A stretch of DNA of 64,000 bases, from contig JALONG010000009.1 of the NCBI GenBank assembly GCA_025455065.1, forward strand, positions 19,579 through 83,578. Reading direction: 5' to 3'. This document shows, piece by piece, positions 8,541 through 17,182 of this stretch. Made by a program: the position numbers and the translations under genes. Numbering within the stretch: the stretch's first letter is position 1; each line of letters begins with the position of its first letter. This DNA comes from Candidatus Kapaibacterium sp. (lineage in GTDB: Bacteria > Bacteroidota > Ignavibacteria > Kapaibacteriales > UBA4661). The notes below the pieces were generated by a model. The model was not told the DNA's origin. It made no database searches and was given only the letters and a program-made list of their open reading frames with translations.

Positions 8541-8856
8541 GTTCCAAATATTCCTTGACTAATTGTTTGAAGAAGGCTATATCACGCTTGGAAAGGTCAT
8601 CTTTATCGCTTTTACGGTAAATGTCGAGAAAGAGAATCTCATCATCGTCCGTTATCCAATAGTAAATCACACGAGCTCCGCCACGCTTGCCTTTACCTTC
8701 TATATTCCATCGGACTTTCCGAACACCCCCACTTGCCTTAATGATTGCACCGAGTTCAGGATTCCGCGATAAATTCCATTGCAGCATCCCATATTCCTCG
8801 TCGTTCATAACATCATAAACTTTTTTTGTAAACGATGATGATTCAGAAAAAACCAT
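8533..8856 (-). CDS. HigB/RelE-family toxin of a type II toxin-antitoxin system
   Basis: A 107-residue protein with the family pattern NPELGAIIKASGGVRKVRW, then GKGKRGGARVIYYW, then a YRKSDKDDLSKRDIAFFKQL tail. This is the layout of HigB2/RelE-like ribosome-dependent mRNA endonucleases. No frameshift or stop is visible, so it appears intact. Its start codon is only 3 nt after the stop of the FKBP lipoprotein gene, so it may be read as part of that operon; no separate promoter was recognised. The next gene overlaps its end. Confidence 0.85.
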   Translation of the reverse strand: MVFSESSSFTKKVYDVMNDEEYGMLQWNLSRNPELGAIIKASGGVRKVRWNIEGKGKRGGARVIYYWITDDDEILFLDIYRKSDKDDLSKRDIAFFKQLVKEYLEHE

Positions 8857-8859
8857 ACG

Positions 8860-9582
8860 CTAAAACACCGTCTCGAGGTCAATTTCAAAAATCAACGTGG
8901 AATTCGGCGGAATCGAACCTTGTCCGCGGCTTCCGTAGCCCAACAGCGAGGGAATCGTCAAACGCCTTCTGCCGCCGACTTTCATACCGTTCACACCAAT
9001 ATCCCAACCGCGAATAACACTGTTTGCACCAATACGGAAGGTGAACGGAGCGCCACCGGGCGTGGTATTGTCAAAAATTTGTCCGTTACGCAAGCGCCCG
9101 ACATACCGCACTGCTACGTTGGAATTAAACTTCGCTTCAGCACCCGTACCGACGACCAAATCTTCAATCAAAAATACTTCTGTGCTGTTTAACTTGACAT
9201 TATAGACCATTGTAGAGTTTGGTGGAATAGTGCCAAATTGACGATTCCCAAACGCAAGACGTGGCGGCACAGTAATCGTACGCTCTCCGCCAACGCGCAT
9301 TCCACGTAACCCTTGATCTAAGCCGGGAATCATTGTTAAATTATCCACCAACAAAAACGTTGTGGTTGTTCCGGTAATAAATGTGCCATTAAGAAGGCGT
9401 TCACTATATTGAACTCCAACCTGCGTTACAACATTAGTGTCCGCAGAGATTGTCGCGCCGGTACCGGTAACAATATTTTCTATTCTGAGGTCGCCTGTTG
9501 TGTCTAATGGCGGGTCGGAGGGAAGGCAAGCAGTGAAGGAACTAACGCAAAAAAGCGCGAGCAGAAGCAACATACCTCGCAT
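8860..9582 (-). CDS. Lipoprotein with two FKBP-type prolyl isomerase domains
   Basis: Predicted envelope lipoprotein of 240 residues: signal peptide then lipobox SFTAC with the cysteine at residue 19. Two FKBP-type peptidyl-prolyl cis-trans isomerase domains follow, at about 35-135 and 140-240. Each contains a G-L/W-D-x-G-x-x-GM-x-VGG-x-R-x-x-x-x-P block (for example GWDIGVNGMKVGGRRRLTIP in the second) and an IPPNSTL/M-x-F/Y strand. The second domain is closer to the canonical sequence. The open frame extends upstream to 9765, but that would overlap the kinase gene and bury the signal peptide, so ATG at 9582 (or 9573) is preferred. Likely role: folding of exported proteins. Confidence 0.88.
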   Translation of the reverse strand: MRGMLLLLALFCVSSFTACLPSDPPLDTTGDLRIENIVTGTGATISADTNVVTQVGVQYSERLLNGTFITGTTTTFLLVDNLTMIPGLDQGLRGMRVGGERTITVPPRLAFGNRQFGTIPPNSTMVYNVKLNSTEVFLIEDLVVGTGAEAKFNSNVAVRYVGRLRNGQIFDNTTPGGAPFTFRIGANSVIRGWDIGVNGMKVGGRRRLTIPSLLGYGSRGQGSIPPNSTLIFEIDLETVF

Positions 9583-9683
9583 AATGCGGTGGTGAACAGA
9601 TGCAAAGAGCGTGGGAACAGCAGTGGTAAACGCTGAAAAAGGAGCCATAAAAAAAACGTACAATAATGGTAAAAATCGCCTAT

Positions 9684-11594
9684 TTATGCGGTTTCCGGCG
9701 TAAGTTCTGCTGCTGGAAGTTCCAAGAAGAACGATGCGCCATGACCGTATTCGCTTTCGCACCACACCTTGCCGCCCATCGTTTCTGCCATCTTTTTCAC
9801 GATAGACAAGCCCAAGCCGGTGGAATGTTCACCGCCGGTAGGTTGCGCCGAAAGCCGTGCAAATTTACCAAAAAGTTTCTTTTTATCCTCTTCCGTTAAT
9901 CCGGGTCCTTCATCTTTTACTTCACAACGCACGAATTTATCGCCGTTCATTGTGCAGCGCACCCACACATTTTTGCTTGGAGGAGAGTATTTGACAGCGT
10001 TAGAAATAAGATTGTCCAACACTTGAATCGTCGCATTTTGATCGGCAAAGGTTTGGCTCAAGCCTTCTTCAACCTCAAAATTGATAACAATGTCTTTTGC
10101 TTGCGCCCGTTGGAAATAGTTGTCACAAAGCGCTCTGACAATCATCGTAAAATCGAAATCGCACAGATATACTTTTACCGCGCCACGCTCAATAGCGTTA
10201 ATATCCAGCAAATTCGTAATCAAATCAAACATTCGTCCGGCGGAATTCAAAATGTCATTCGATAATTCCTTAATTTCATCCTGACTAATGACGCTCCCCT
10301 CGTCATGAAGCACTTTTGCGAGCATTCTGATACCCGAAAGCGGATTTTTCAAATCGTGCGCAACAATACCCAAAAACTCGTTTTTCTCATTGTCAAGTTC
10401 CACCAAATGTTTGTTTAACTGCGTAATTTCCGCACGGGTGCTTTCAGTCTCAGCAAATGCCGTTGCTAAATACGAATAAGCGTAAATGTTGTCAATCGCT
10501 GTGGCTGCGTAGGTAGCAATGGTGCGCATCATGTCAATTTGGTACTTTGAATACGCATTGGCATTGGTGCTTTGTACTGTCAGCACACCAACAGCGCGGT
10601 TTTTCACGACAAGCGGGAAATATACCAGCGATTGTGCATGAGCCTCTTCCGCCCGAAGGCGTGTAACATATTGACTGTATTGGGTAGGAACGGAACTCAT
10701 CACAATTTCCGAGCGCTCTTGCATACTTTTCACTGCCAAACTCGTGTCATCATCCAGCGAAATCGGCACGTGATAGCTTTGATGACCATTGACCATAAAG
10801 AGCAAATATTCAATCGTATTGTCAGAATCCCGCGCCACGCCCAAGCCGAAGGTCGAAACATCCATAAGTTCGCATACGCTTTGGTACATGGCACTTAAAA
10901 TTGTCTCGTAATCCAGCGTTGAAGTGATTTTCTGCCCCATCGAACTGAGCGTCGAAATATCCTGATTGATTTTCTGCATTTTGTCGTTCAAATCACGCAA
11001 CGAATGGTTCATCACTTCCATCTCCGCAGCAGCATTTGCGAGGCGTGAATAGGAATTAAGGTTGTCAATCGCAACCGCAGCGTAGGAAGCTATCGTTCGC
11101 AAAATGCCGATGTGTATGTCGGTGTAAGCATTCGGCGTAAAGGACTGCACGGTAATAAGCCCAATAGGCTGATTTTTCGCAATAAGCGGGAAGTACATCT
11201 GCGCTGCCGCTTTGGTCTCTTCAGGGCGCAAGGTTTCAACATATTGTTTGTATTCTTCGACGTAATTTTCAACAACAACTTCTTTGGCATTATCAATAGC
11301 CCAGACGGCAAAACTTGTCTTTTCTTCCATAACCGCCGAAGGCATATACTCGAACTTCCCACCTTCGATGTAGTATTGATACTCAATTTCACCCCATTCA
11401 CGATAAATCGCAATGCCGAAAATATCCGTCGGCATCAGTTCTTCCACGTTTTTGTGGACTGTTGTCAAAATAGTCTCAAGGTCAAGGCTCGACGTAATGC
11501 TTTGACCTATTGCTCCAAGTTTAGCAATATCAAAATTTTGGCGCTCTCCGTTGGAACGCGGCTCGGTAAGGGGAGAAGAAACTGTGGCGCTCAT
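9684..11594 (-). CDS. Cytoplasmic GAF-GAF sensor histidine kinase
   Basis: Signal-transducing histidine kinase of 636 residues without membrane segments. Two GAF domains (about 37-180 and 227-370) repeat the same internal pattern (the region with YFPL, then GLITVQS or GVLTVQS, then ASYAAVAIDN or ATYAATAIDN), pointing to an internal duplication. A HisKA dimerisation domain follows with phospho-acceptor H413 in FLGIVAHDLKNPLSGI, then an HATPase domain with an N box (VLDNLISNAVKYSPP) and G boxes (DEGPGL, STGLGLSIVKKM). The longest frame begins at 11642; ATG at 11594 (MSATVSSP) is preferred because the extra 16 residues are hydrophobic and unlike the family. No response regulator is adjacent. Confidence 0.9.
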   Translation of the reverse strand: MSATVSSPLTEPRSNGERQNFDIAKLGAIGQSITSSLDLETILTTVHKNVEELMPTDIFGIAIYREWGEIEYQYYIEGGKFEYMPSAVMEEKTSFAVWAIDNAKEVVVENYVEEYKQYVETLRPEETKAAAQMYFPLIAKNQPIGLITVQSFTPNAYTDIHIGILRTIASYAAVAIDNLNSYSRLANAAAEMEVMNHSLRDLNDKMQKINQDISTLSSMGQKITSTLDYETILSAMYQSVCELMDVSTFGLGVARDSDNTIEYLLFMVNGHQSYHVPISLDDDTSLAVKSMQERSEIVMSSVPTQYSQYVTRLRAEEAHAQSLVYFPLVVKNRAVGVLTVQSTNANAYSKYQIDMMRTIATYAATAIDNIYAYSYLATAFAETESTRAEITQLNKHLVELDNEKNEFLGIVAHDLKNPLSGIRMLAKVLHDEGSVISQDEIKELSNDILNSAGRMFDLITNLLDINAIERGAVKVYLCDFDFTMIVRALCDNYFQRAQAKDIVINFEVEEGLSQTFADQNATIQVLDNLISNAVKYSPPSKNVWVRCTMNGDKFVRCEVKDEGPGLTEEDKKKLFGKFARLSAQPTGGEHSTGLGLSIVKKMAETMGGKVWCESEYGHGASFFLELPAAELTPETA

Positions 11595-12057
11595 ACCATG
11601 ATAAACCGACGGTGGAACAAAAAAAATCGTAACCAATAGCATGGAGCTATTGTTCTTATTTATATTGAACTCTCATCCAACACACAAGCGGCTTCCAAAG
11701 CCGCGCTTGTATATGGCAGCAGAAATTTTTCTCAAGCCTTGTGAATATACAGAGATTTCATTGTAAAACCTACATTTTCTGTGCCAAACTTTTTAAGAAT
11801 ATTGCCCGATGTTGCAAAATGCAACCTGACCGTTCATTGTTCGTCTTGGAAGGAAGATATTTTCGTTCTAGCACAAGATTTGAAAAACACGTATTTTGGC
11901 ACAACCTTAATTCACAGTGGAACTTGATACGTTCCGACCTATCATGTTTTAATCTATTGTTCCGTCTCCAAACCTCTAACCTCAAAAATAGTTACCCTGG
12001 CAATAACTCATAGCAATTTCTAAGTCTAATCCCGTTAAACGCTCTCAACACTGCACT
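11595..12057. other. Divergent intergenic region without a supported gene
   Basis: 463 bp between the divergent kinase and TamB genes. It holds a hairpin at 11684-11710 (GCGGCTT/AAGCCGC with extended arms, no T run) and a small GTTGCA/TGCAAC hairpin near 11812. Two overlapping short open frames of 71 and 90 codons on opposite strands look like chance. No clear promoter motif was identified. Confidence 0.6.
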
Positions 12058-15000
12058 ATGTCAGAGTTCCACTTCAAACCCTTTTTTGGTAAGCGCAGTC
12101 GCCGTGTGGTGCGGGTTGTGCTGGGGTTGCTGTTGTTGCTTTTTCTGGTGATGTTTACGGGGGTAATGCTAGTGGTCAATGTACCACAATTCCGGCAGTG
12201 GGTCGTCAAATTTGCCATAGAGCGCATCAATACTGCTTTAGAAGCAAAACTTTCCTTCGATGATTTTCACGGCTCTCTTCTTTCCGACCTCACACTGACT
12301 AATGTTCACCTCGTCGCGGCAGGCGACACGCTGCTTGCAGCAAAGAAGCTGACTCTCACCTATGATATTCAAATGGTCTTGGTGCGGAGAATTTCTCTCA
12401 ATCGTGTTCACCTCGACGAGCCGCGTATTGCCTTACTTCGCAGCATGGATAGTTCGTGGAATTTCGAGCATATTGTGAAAACTCCCGCACCCGATGCCAA
12501 GCCCAAACCCTTCAAATGGTCAGTAACCGTGCGCGATTGGTCGGTGTCTGAGGGAACACTTACCGTGATTGATTCACTCCAATCTCCTTCCGATGGTATG
12601 CGATTGGCATCACAGAACCGTATCAACACAGGGCGTTTGAAGGTTTCCGGTTTGGAACTTTCGCTCTCGGCAGCGCTCAATTTCAAGAAAAACGAGCATA
12701 CACTTTCACTCCGCAAATGCGCCTTCCGCGAGGAAGTATCAGGCTTAGAGCTACACAATCTTTCACTTTTTGCCTTTGCTGACACGAACCGTTTGGAAGT
12801 GAATAATGCTGCAATCAAAACCGCTTCGTCTTCTGCAAGAATGAGGCTTGTTGCTGATGGCTACAATCTTTTCAAAGCCCGCTCTGCAAGCGCTTTTCAA
12901 GGCGATAGCCTCGAAACAACGCTCCAAAATACTCATGTAGAACTTGCTCTCCACGCAGATTCCATCAGCGCTTTCGAGCTGCAGCGCATTACTCCTGCTG
13001 CCGACGCGCTGGGTGACAAAGTAGCTCTGCGACTTGATGTTTACGGCAATGCGCAAACTGCCGTGCTGAAACGCTTGGAAGTGCGCGGCGTGGAAGATGC
13101 GAACAGCGAGAGAACGCCGCCAACACTGCTTTCATTAGAGGGAACAGTTCAAAAGCCTCTTCAAACCTCTACGCTTTCCTATTCCGCCCGATTAAATCCC
13201 ATGCGCCTCAGCACGGCGGACATTCGCCGCTACGCACCACGCCTTGCGCTGCCTGACTTGAGTGGCTTGGGAGCAGTTTCGGTCGAACAAGGTACATTTG
13301 ACGGCACACTCAAAACGCTTACGGCAAATCTCCGTGCCGAAAGCAACGCCGGAGGCGTGGAAGCCGCTTGTAATCTGAATTGGCAAGACACGCTGCGCTA
13401 TGATGCCACCATACAAACCAAGCACCTCAATCTCGCCGCAATCACGCATGATAGCGGCTTACAAAGCGACCTCAACACCAAAACGGTACTTGCGGGACAA
13501 GGCGTTACGCTGCAATCACTCAAAGCAACAGCCCGTACCGAAGCTACACCCTCAAACATCGCCGGACGCAGTTTTGATGCGCTTTCGCTGGATGCTGCCA
13601 TTGCAGACGGGGGGCTTTTGACGATTAACTCGCTGCGTATTCATTGGAATCGGGCTGCGGATTTTCTTACCGATGACAATGCCGGAGAAACAAGAATTGA
13701 TGAGGCTCACACAAGTTCTGCTCTTCCTGCTTCTGACCTTTGGGCAAGCGGTTGGCTGAATCTGCAAAATCCCTCACTTCCCGCATACAAACTGGATGCA
13801 CGGGCTTCACACTTGGATTTGAGCCGTTTGCTGCTTATGCCGGACGCGGCGACCGATGCGTCATTCACGATGAACGTGCTTGGAAGCGGTTTCAGTGCTG
13901 ATAGTTTGCGGGGTTCTATCAATCTTGTGGCACAGGAATTTCTCACGCCGAAAAAAGCCTTTGAGCCGTTTACGATAAAAACCCGTTTGGAGCATCTGCC
14001 CAAGCCCGGAAACCCGCTTTACCGCGAGTTTCACCTGAACTCCGAACTCGCCGAAGCCCATTTGAAGGGCGTTTTTACGATGCAGGATTTTATCGCCTCT
14101 TTTGCGCACACGGTGGACAATTCGATTTTCCTTGTTCGGCGCAAATATCATCTCATTCGGGATTCGCTCAAAGCAAGCACCTACGAGGGTTTGTATCGCC
14201 CACGTCCTGAGCGATTGAAGCCGCTTGATGTGGATTTTGTGCTAAAACCGCATGACCTCTCTATTTCGAGGCTTTTTAGCGGTTTTGCCAAAATTCAGTG
14301 CGTTGGTGATGTGCAAGGTTCTATGCGGGGTACAACGCATGATTACACCTTTCGTTTTGATTCTTCGCATATTGACGAATTTTTCTATACCGACGGTTTT
14401 ACGCAGGTTAATTTTGCCGATACGCGGCTTCAAGCCTCGTTTCGCAGCATTGCCGAAGGCGATTCTTTGAACGTTGTGGAAGCATCGGCATCGGTAAAAA
14501 CGGATTCTGTTTTTCGCTTCAACGACTTCGTTTTCCGCCGTTCTCGCGCTGCGGCAAGCTACAAGCAAGACGTTTTCTCGTTTGACGTGAAGTCGGTCTA
14601 TGGCGACAGCCTGTTGGCATTTCACACCAAAGCCGAGTTGGACATGAAAACCCAAAATGCGCCCTTCGTGCTGGACACCACATGGGTGCTGTATCGGAAG
14701 GATTTAGAGTGGGCGAGTGTCGGCAAGATTGCGACGGAATTGAACAAGGAAGGGCTGCTCGTGGAAAATCTCACCTTGCGCCGCCCAAAGGCAGAAACCC
14801 TGTATTTAAGCGGCTTAGTGTGGTTTGACCATTTTTCCAATGCCCTTTTGACGATAGAATCTATGCCGCTTCAGGACATTAACCGCCTATTTCCGAAAGA
14901 AAGCCGTATTCCCACACTTGACCCGCTTCGCGGCACGCTGGAGCGCTTGGAATGTCGCCTCTCAGGACTGCCCGAAACACCTCAACTTTCCTTGCTTTTG

Positions 15001-17070
15001 AATGCTTCCAATGTGTTTTACAATGCCACGTATTTGGGCAAATGTGCGATTTCTGCTTCGCACCAAGATTCGGTTGTGCGCGGCACGGCGGAAATTCAAA
15101 ACCCACTGTTGATGAACGACACGCTGCACACGCTCAAAGTTCGCGCAAAGTCCTTCCCAATGAACCTCGCATTGACCGACGTTTCCGAGCGTTTGGTATC
15201 CGGAAAACCGATTGAAATTTTCTTCGATGCCGAACAGCTTCCCTTGGGCGCGGTGGACGTGTTTGTGCCGGGAATCACCAATTTACAGGGTTATGCCGAC
15301 GCGCATTTTTCCATCACCGGAACAACGCCGGAAAACATCATGTATCAAGGAAGTGCCGTCATTCCTCGTGCGTCGTTTATTTTTGAAGCAACCAATCTTA
15401 AATATTTTGCTGAAGGTCGTGCAACCTTGCTAAACCGCACTGTCACTGTCGAAAGCATGAACCTCGCCAATGACCCGCTTGATTACGAGCGCGGCAGAGC
15501 AAATGCAACAGGAACAATCACCGTGAACGGCTTTGAGATTACAGGCTTTGACATCACCGCCAAAGTCCCGCAACAAGGGCTGTTCGTGCTGGGCAATGCC
15601 TCGCGCATACCGAACCCGCAGCTTTTTGGCGATGTGATTATGTCCACCGGCGCAGCACCCTTGCATTTTTATGGAACGCTGGAAGAGCCGTATTTACGCG
15701 GCGATGTGAACATTTTAGCGGCAAAAATCAATTTCCCCGAAATCAAAAGCGTCAAAACCGAGAACAAACTTTTTTGTTTCGAGACCGTGACCAAAGACCG
15801 CACAGGGCGCACCATCACTGCCCGTGATTGCAGTCCGCAAGAATACGCACTGCTCATGCCGGAGGGCGATTCCCTTGCAAAGCGTTCCCCCGAAGAGGCG
15901 CGGAAACAGCTTTCGGCGGCAGAATTGGCGCATTTGGCGGAGGAAGAGGCGCTGCAAGCACAACGCGAAAATGCCACAACGCATCTGCCGACAGGCTCAA
16001 GAACCGACATCCCGCCGCGAGACTCGAATGTAAGCGCTTTCCGCGTCGTTTCCGAACAAACATTGCGCCGTGCAGAAAATAATGCAGCGACGAATACCGA
16101 ACAAACCGATAATGCAGAGCGCTTGGGGAAAGAGCGCACCGACAAGGAGCGGGCTGAAGAGCGCTCCAAACTTGGCTTTGCGCACAAAATTGATTACGCG
16201 CTGAATGTGAATTTACGCGGGAATTTTTCGGTAACAATGGACTGGGGACCGTTTGAGCAGCTTGTCGCAAATTTGGCGCAGGAAAATCCCGAACAGCCGC
16301 TTCGCTACGTTAAAACACCCGATAGACCTGATGAACATAGGCTTTTCGGCGATTTGATTTTGCGCGACGGCTCAACCTACAAGTTTTATCGGCTCTTCAC
16401 CGCTTCAGGCAAACTCGCCTTCAATACCGGAACAATGAGCAATCCGCGCTTGAATTTGAACGCCGCACTGCGCGGACAGCGCACCATGCCTGACCGCAAC
16501 GGCACAAGTGAGTATTTCGTGAACCTTGGAATCACGGGAACAAAAAAAGTGCCGATGCTCAAAATGGGATATTTGCTGGACAATGTGCCGGGTGTGGGCG
16601 ATTCGACGAAGATTCAAAATGATGCCATTATGCTCCTGCTTTTTGGGCGGACGCAAGATGAGTTCGCTATTGGAAGCGGCTTAGGCAGCGTTACCCAAAA
16701 CACCTCGTCGTCACTGGCTTCGCGCTTGCTGACGGATTTGCTGCAAGGCACGGGCATTGTGCGCAGTGCCGATATTTCCTTCGGCGGCGGCAGAACGGGA
16801 TTGCCGCTTGATTTGTCGCAAGCACGGGTGCAAGTTACGGGGGAAATCGGCGATTTGGGCGTTCTCTGGCAATTAGCCAACGATTTCGGCTCCAACAACG
16901 CAAACACCAGCTTTTCGATTGATATTCCCTTCCGCAATTTTCTCGACCAAGAACTCTTCCGCAATATCGTACTGCAAATCACACGCTCGGCTGCGGTCTC
17001 CAATTCCAGCGTTTTCCTCCGCCAACAGCGTGAATGGGAAGTGAAAATCGGCTCACGAAATTCGTGGTAG
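12058..17070 (+). CDS. TamB-like (DUF490) outer-membrane biogenesis protein
   Basis: Very large protein (1670 residues) of the TamB/AsmA-like family, anchored in the inner membrane by one N-terminal segment (about 19-42, after the basic KRSRRVVR) and spanning the periplasm as a beta-groove that helps move lipids or barrel proteins to the outer membrane. The N-terminal region after the anchor (VPQFRQWVVKFAIERINTAL, then the DDFHGSLLSDLTLTNVHL block) is diagnostic, as is the C-terminal DUF490 region (about 1350-1665, with LNLNAALRGQR and NDAIMLLLFGRTQDEF). A charged A/E/R-rich insert of about 100 residues (roughly 1280-1385) interrupts the region just before the DUF490 end. No TamA/Omp85 gene is adjacent. 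Start ATG at 12058, no strong ribosome site. The last codons (NSW) include AATTCGTGG, also part of a dispersed repeat just downstream. Confidence 0.92.
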   Translation: MSEFHFKPFFGKRSRRVVRVVLGLLLLLFLVMFTGVMLVVNVPQFRQWVVKFAIERINTALEAKLSFDDFHGSLLSDLTLTNVHLVAAGDTLLAAKKLTLTYDIQMVLVRRISLNRVHLDEPRIALLRSMDSSWNFEHIVKTPAPDAKPKPFKWSVTVRDWSVSEGTLTVIDSLQSPSDGMRLASQNRINTGRLKVSGLELSLSAALNFKKNEHTLSLRKCAFREEVSGLELHNLSLFAFADTNRLEVNNAAIKTASSSARMRLVADGYNLFKARSASAFQGDSLETTLQNTHVELALHADSISAFELQRITPAADALGDKVALRLDVYGNAQTAVLKRLEVRGVEDANSERTPPTLLSLEGTVQKPLQTSTLSYSARLNPMRLSTADIRRYAPRLALPDLSGLGAVSVEQGTFDGTLKTLTANLRAESNAGGVEAACNLNWQDTLRYDATIQTKHLNLAAITHDSGLQSDLNTKTVLAGQGVTLQSLKATARTEATPSNIAGRSFDALSLDAAIADGGLLTINSLRIHWNRAADFLTDDNAGETRIDEAHTSSALPASDLWASGWLNLQNPSLPAYKLDARASHLDLSRLLLMPDAATDASFTMNVLGSGFSADSLRGSINLVAQEFLTPKKAFEPFTIKTRLEHLPKPGNPLYREFHLNSELAEAHLKGVFTMQDFIASFAHTVDNSIFLVRRKYHLIRDSLKASTYEGLYRPRPERLKPLDVDFVLKPHDLSISRLFSGFAKIQCVGDVQGSMRGTTHDYTFRFDSSHIDEFFYTDGFTQVNFADTRLQASFRSIAEGDSLNVVEASASVKTDSVFRFNDFVFRRSRAAASYKQDVFSFDVKSVYGDSLLAFHTKAELDMKTQNAPFVLDTTWVLYRKDLEWASVGKIATELNKEGLLVENLTLRRPKAETLYLSGLVWFDHFSNALLTIESMPLQDINRLFPKESRIPTLDPLRGTLERLECRLSGLPETPQLSLLLNASNVFYNATYLGKCAISASHQDSVVRGTAEIQNPLLMNDTLHTLKVRAKSFPMNLALTDVSERLVSGKPIEIFFDAEQLPLGAVDVFVPGITNLQGYADAHFSITGTTPENIMYQGSAVIPRASFIFEATNLKYFAEGRATLLNRTVTVESMNLANDPLDYERGRANATGTITVNGFEITGFDITAKVPQQGLFVLGNASRIPNPQLFGDVIMSTGAAPLHFYGTLEEPYLRGDVNILAAKINFPEIKSVKTENKLFCFETVTKDRTGRTITARDCSPQEYALLMPEGDSLAKRSPEEARKQLSAAELAHLAEEEALQAQRENATTHLPTGSRTDIPPRDSNVSAFRVVSEQTLRRAENNAATNTEQTDNAERLGKERTDKERAEERSKLGFAHKIDYALNVNLRGNFSVTMDWGPFEQLVANLAQENPEQPLRYVKTPDRPDEHRLFGDLILRDGSTYKFYRLFTASGKLAFNTGTMSNPRLNLNAALRGQRTMPDRNGTSEYFVNLGITGTKKVPMLKMGYLLDNVPGVGDSTKIQNDAIMLLLFGRTQDEFAIGSGLGSVTQNTSSSLASRLLTDLLQGTGIVRSADISFGGGRTGLPLDLSQARVQVTGEIGDLGVLWQLANDFGSNNANTSFSIDIPFRNFLDQELFRNIVLQITRSAAVSNSSVFLRQQREWEVKIGSRNSW

Positions 17071-17113
17071 TTTCACGGCAGTATTTCGCCAAAGTACATT
17101 CGCCAAATTTGTC

Positions 17114-17145
17114 ATTCGTGAAGATTCGTGCAATTCGTGGACGAT
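17114..17145 (+). repeat. Dispersed intergenic repeat (ATTCGTG family), copy 1
   Basis: A 32-bp sequence built from three ATTCGTG/GATTCGTG units ends in CAATTCGTGGACGAT. It is nearly identical (30 of 32) to the reverse complement of 28898-28929. It lies between the convergent TamB and penicillin-acylase genes. Confidence 0.85.
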
Positions 17146-17182
17146 ACTTTTGCGAACTTAGAGCAAACAGATTGATTCTGAC

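Noticed and set aside
9583..9765. Longer N-terminus for the FKBP lipoprotein
   Set aside because: It would overlap the kinase gene and place the lipobox 80 residues inside the protein.
11741..12013. Overlapping 90- and 71-codon frames on both strands
   Set aside because: Mutually antisense, no ribosome site, cysteine- and arginine-rich translations typical of chance frames.
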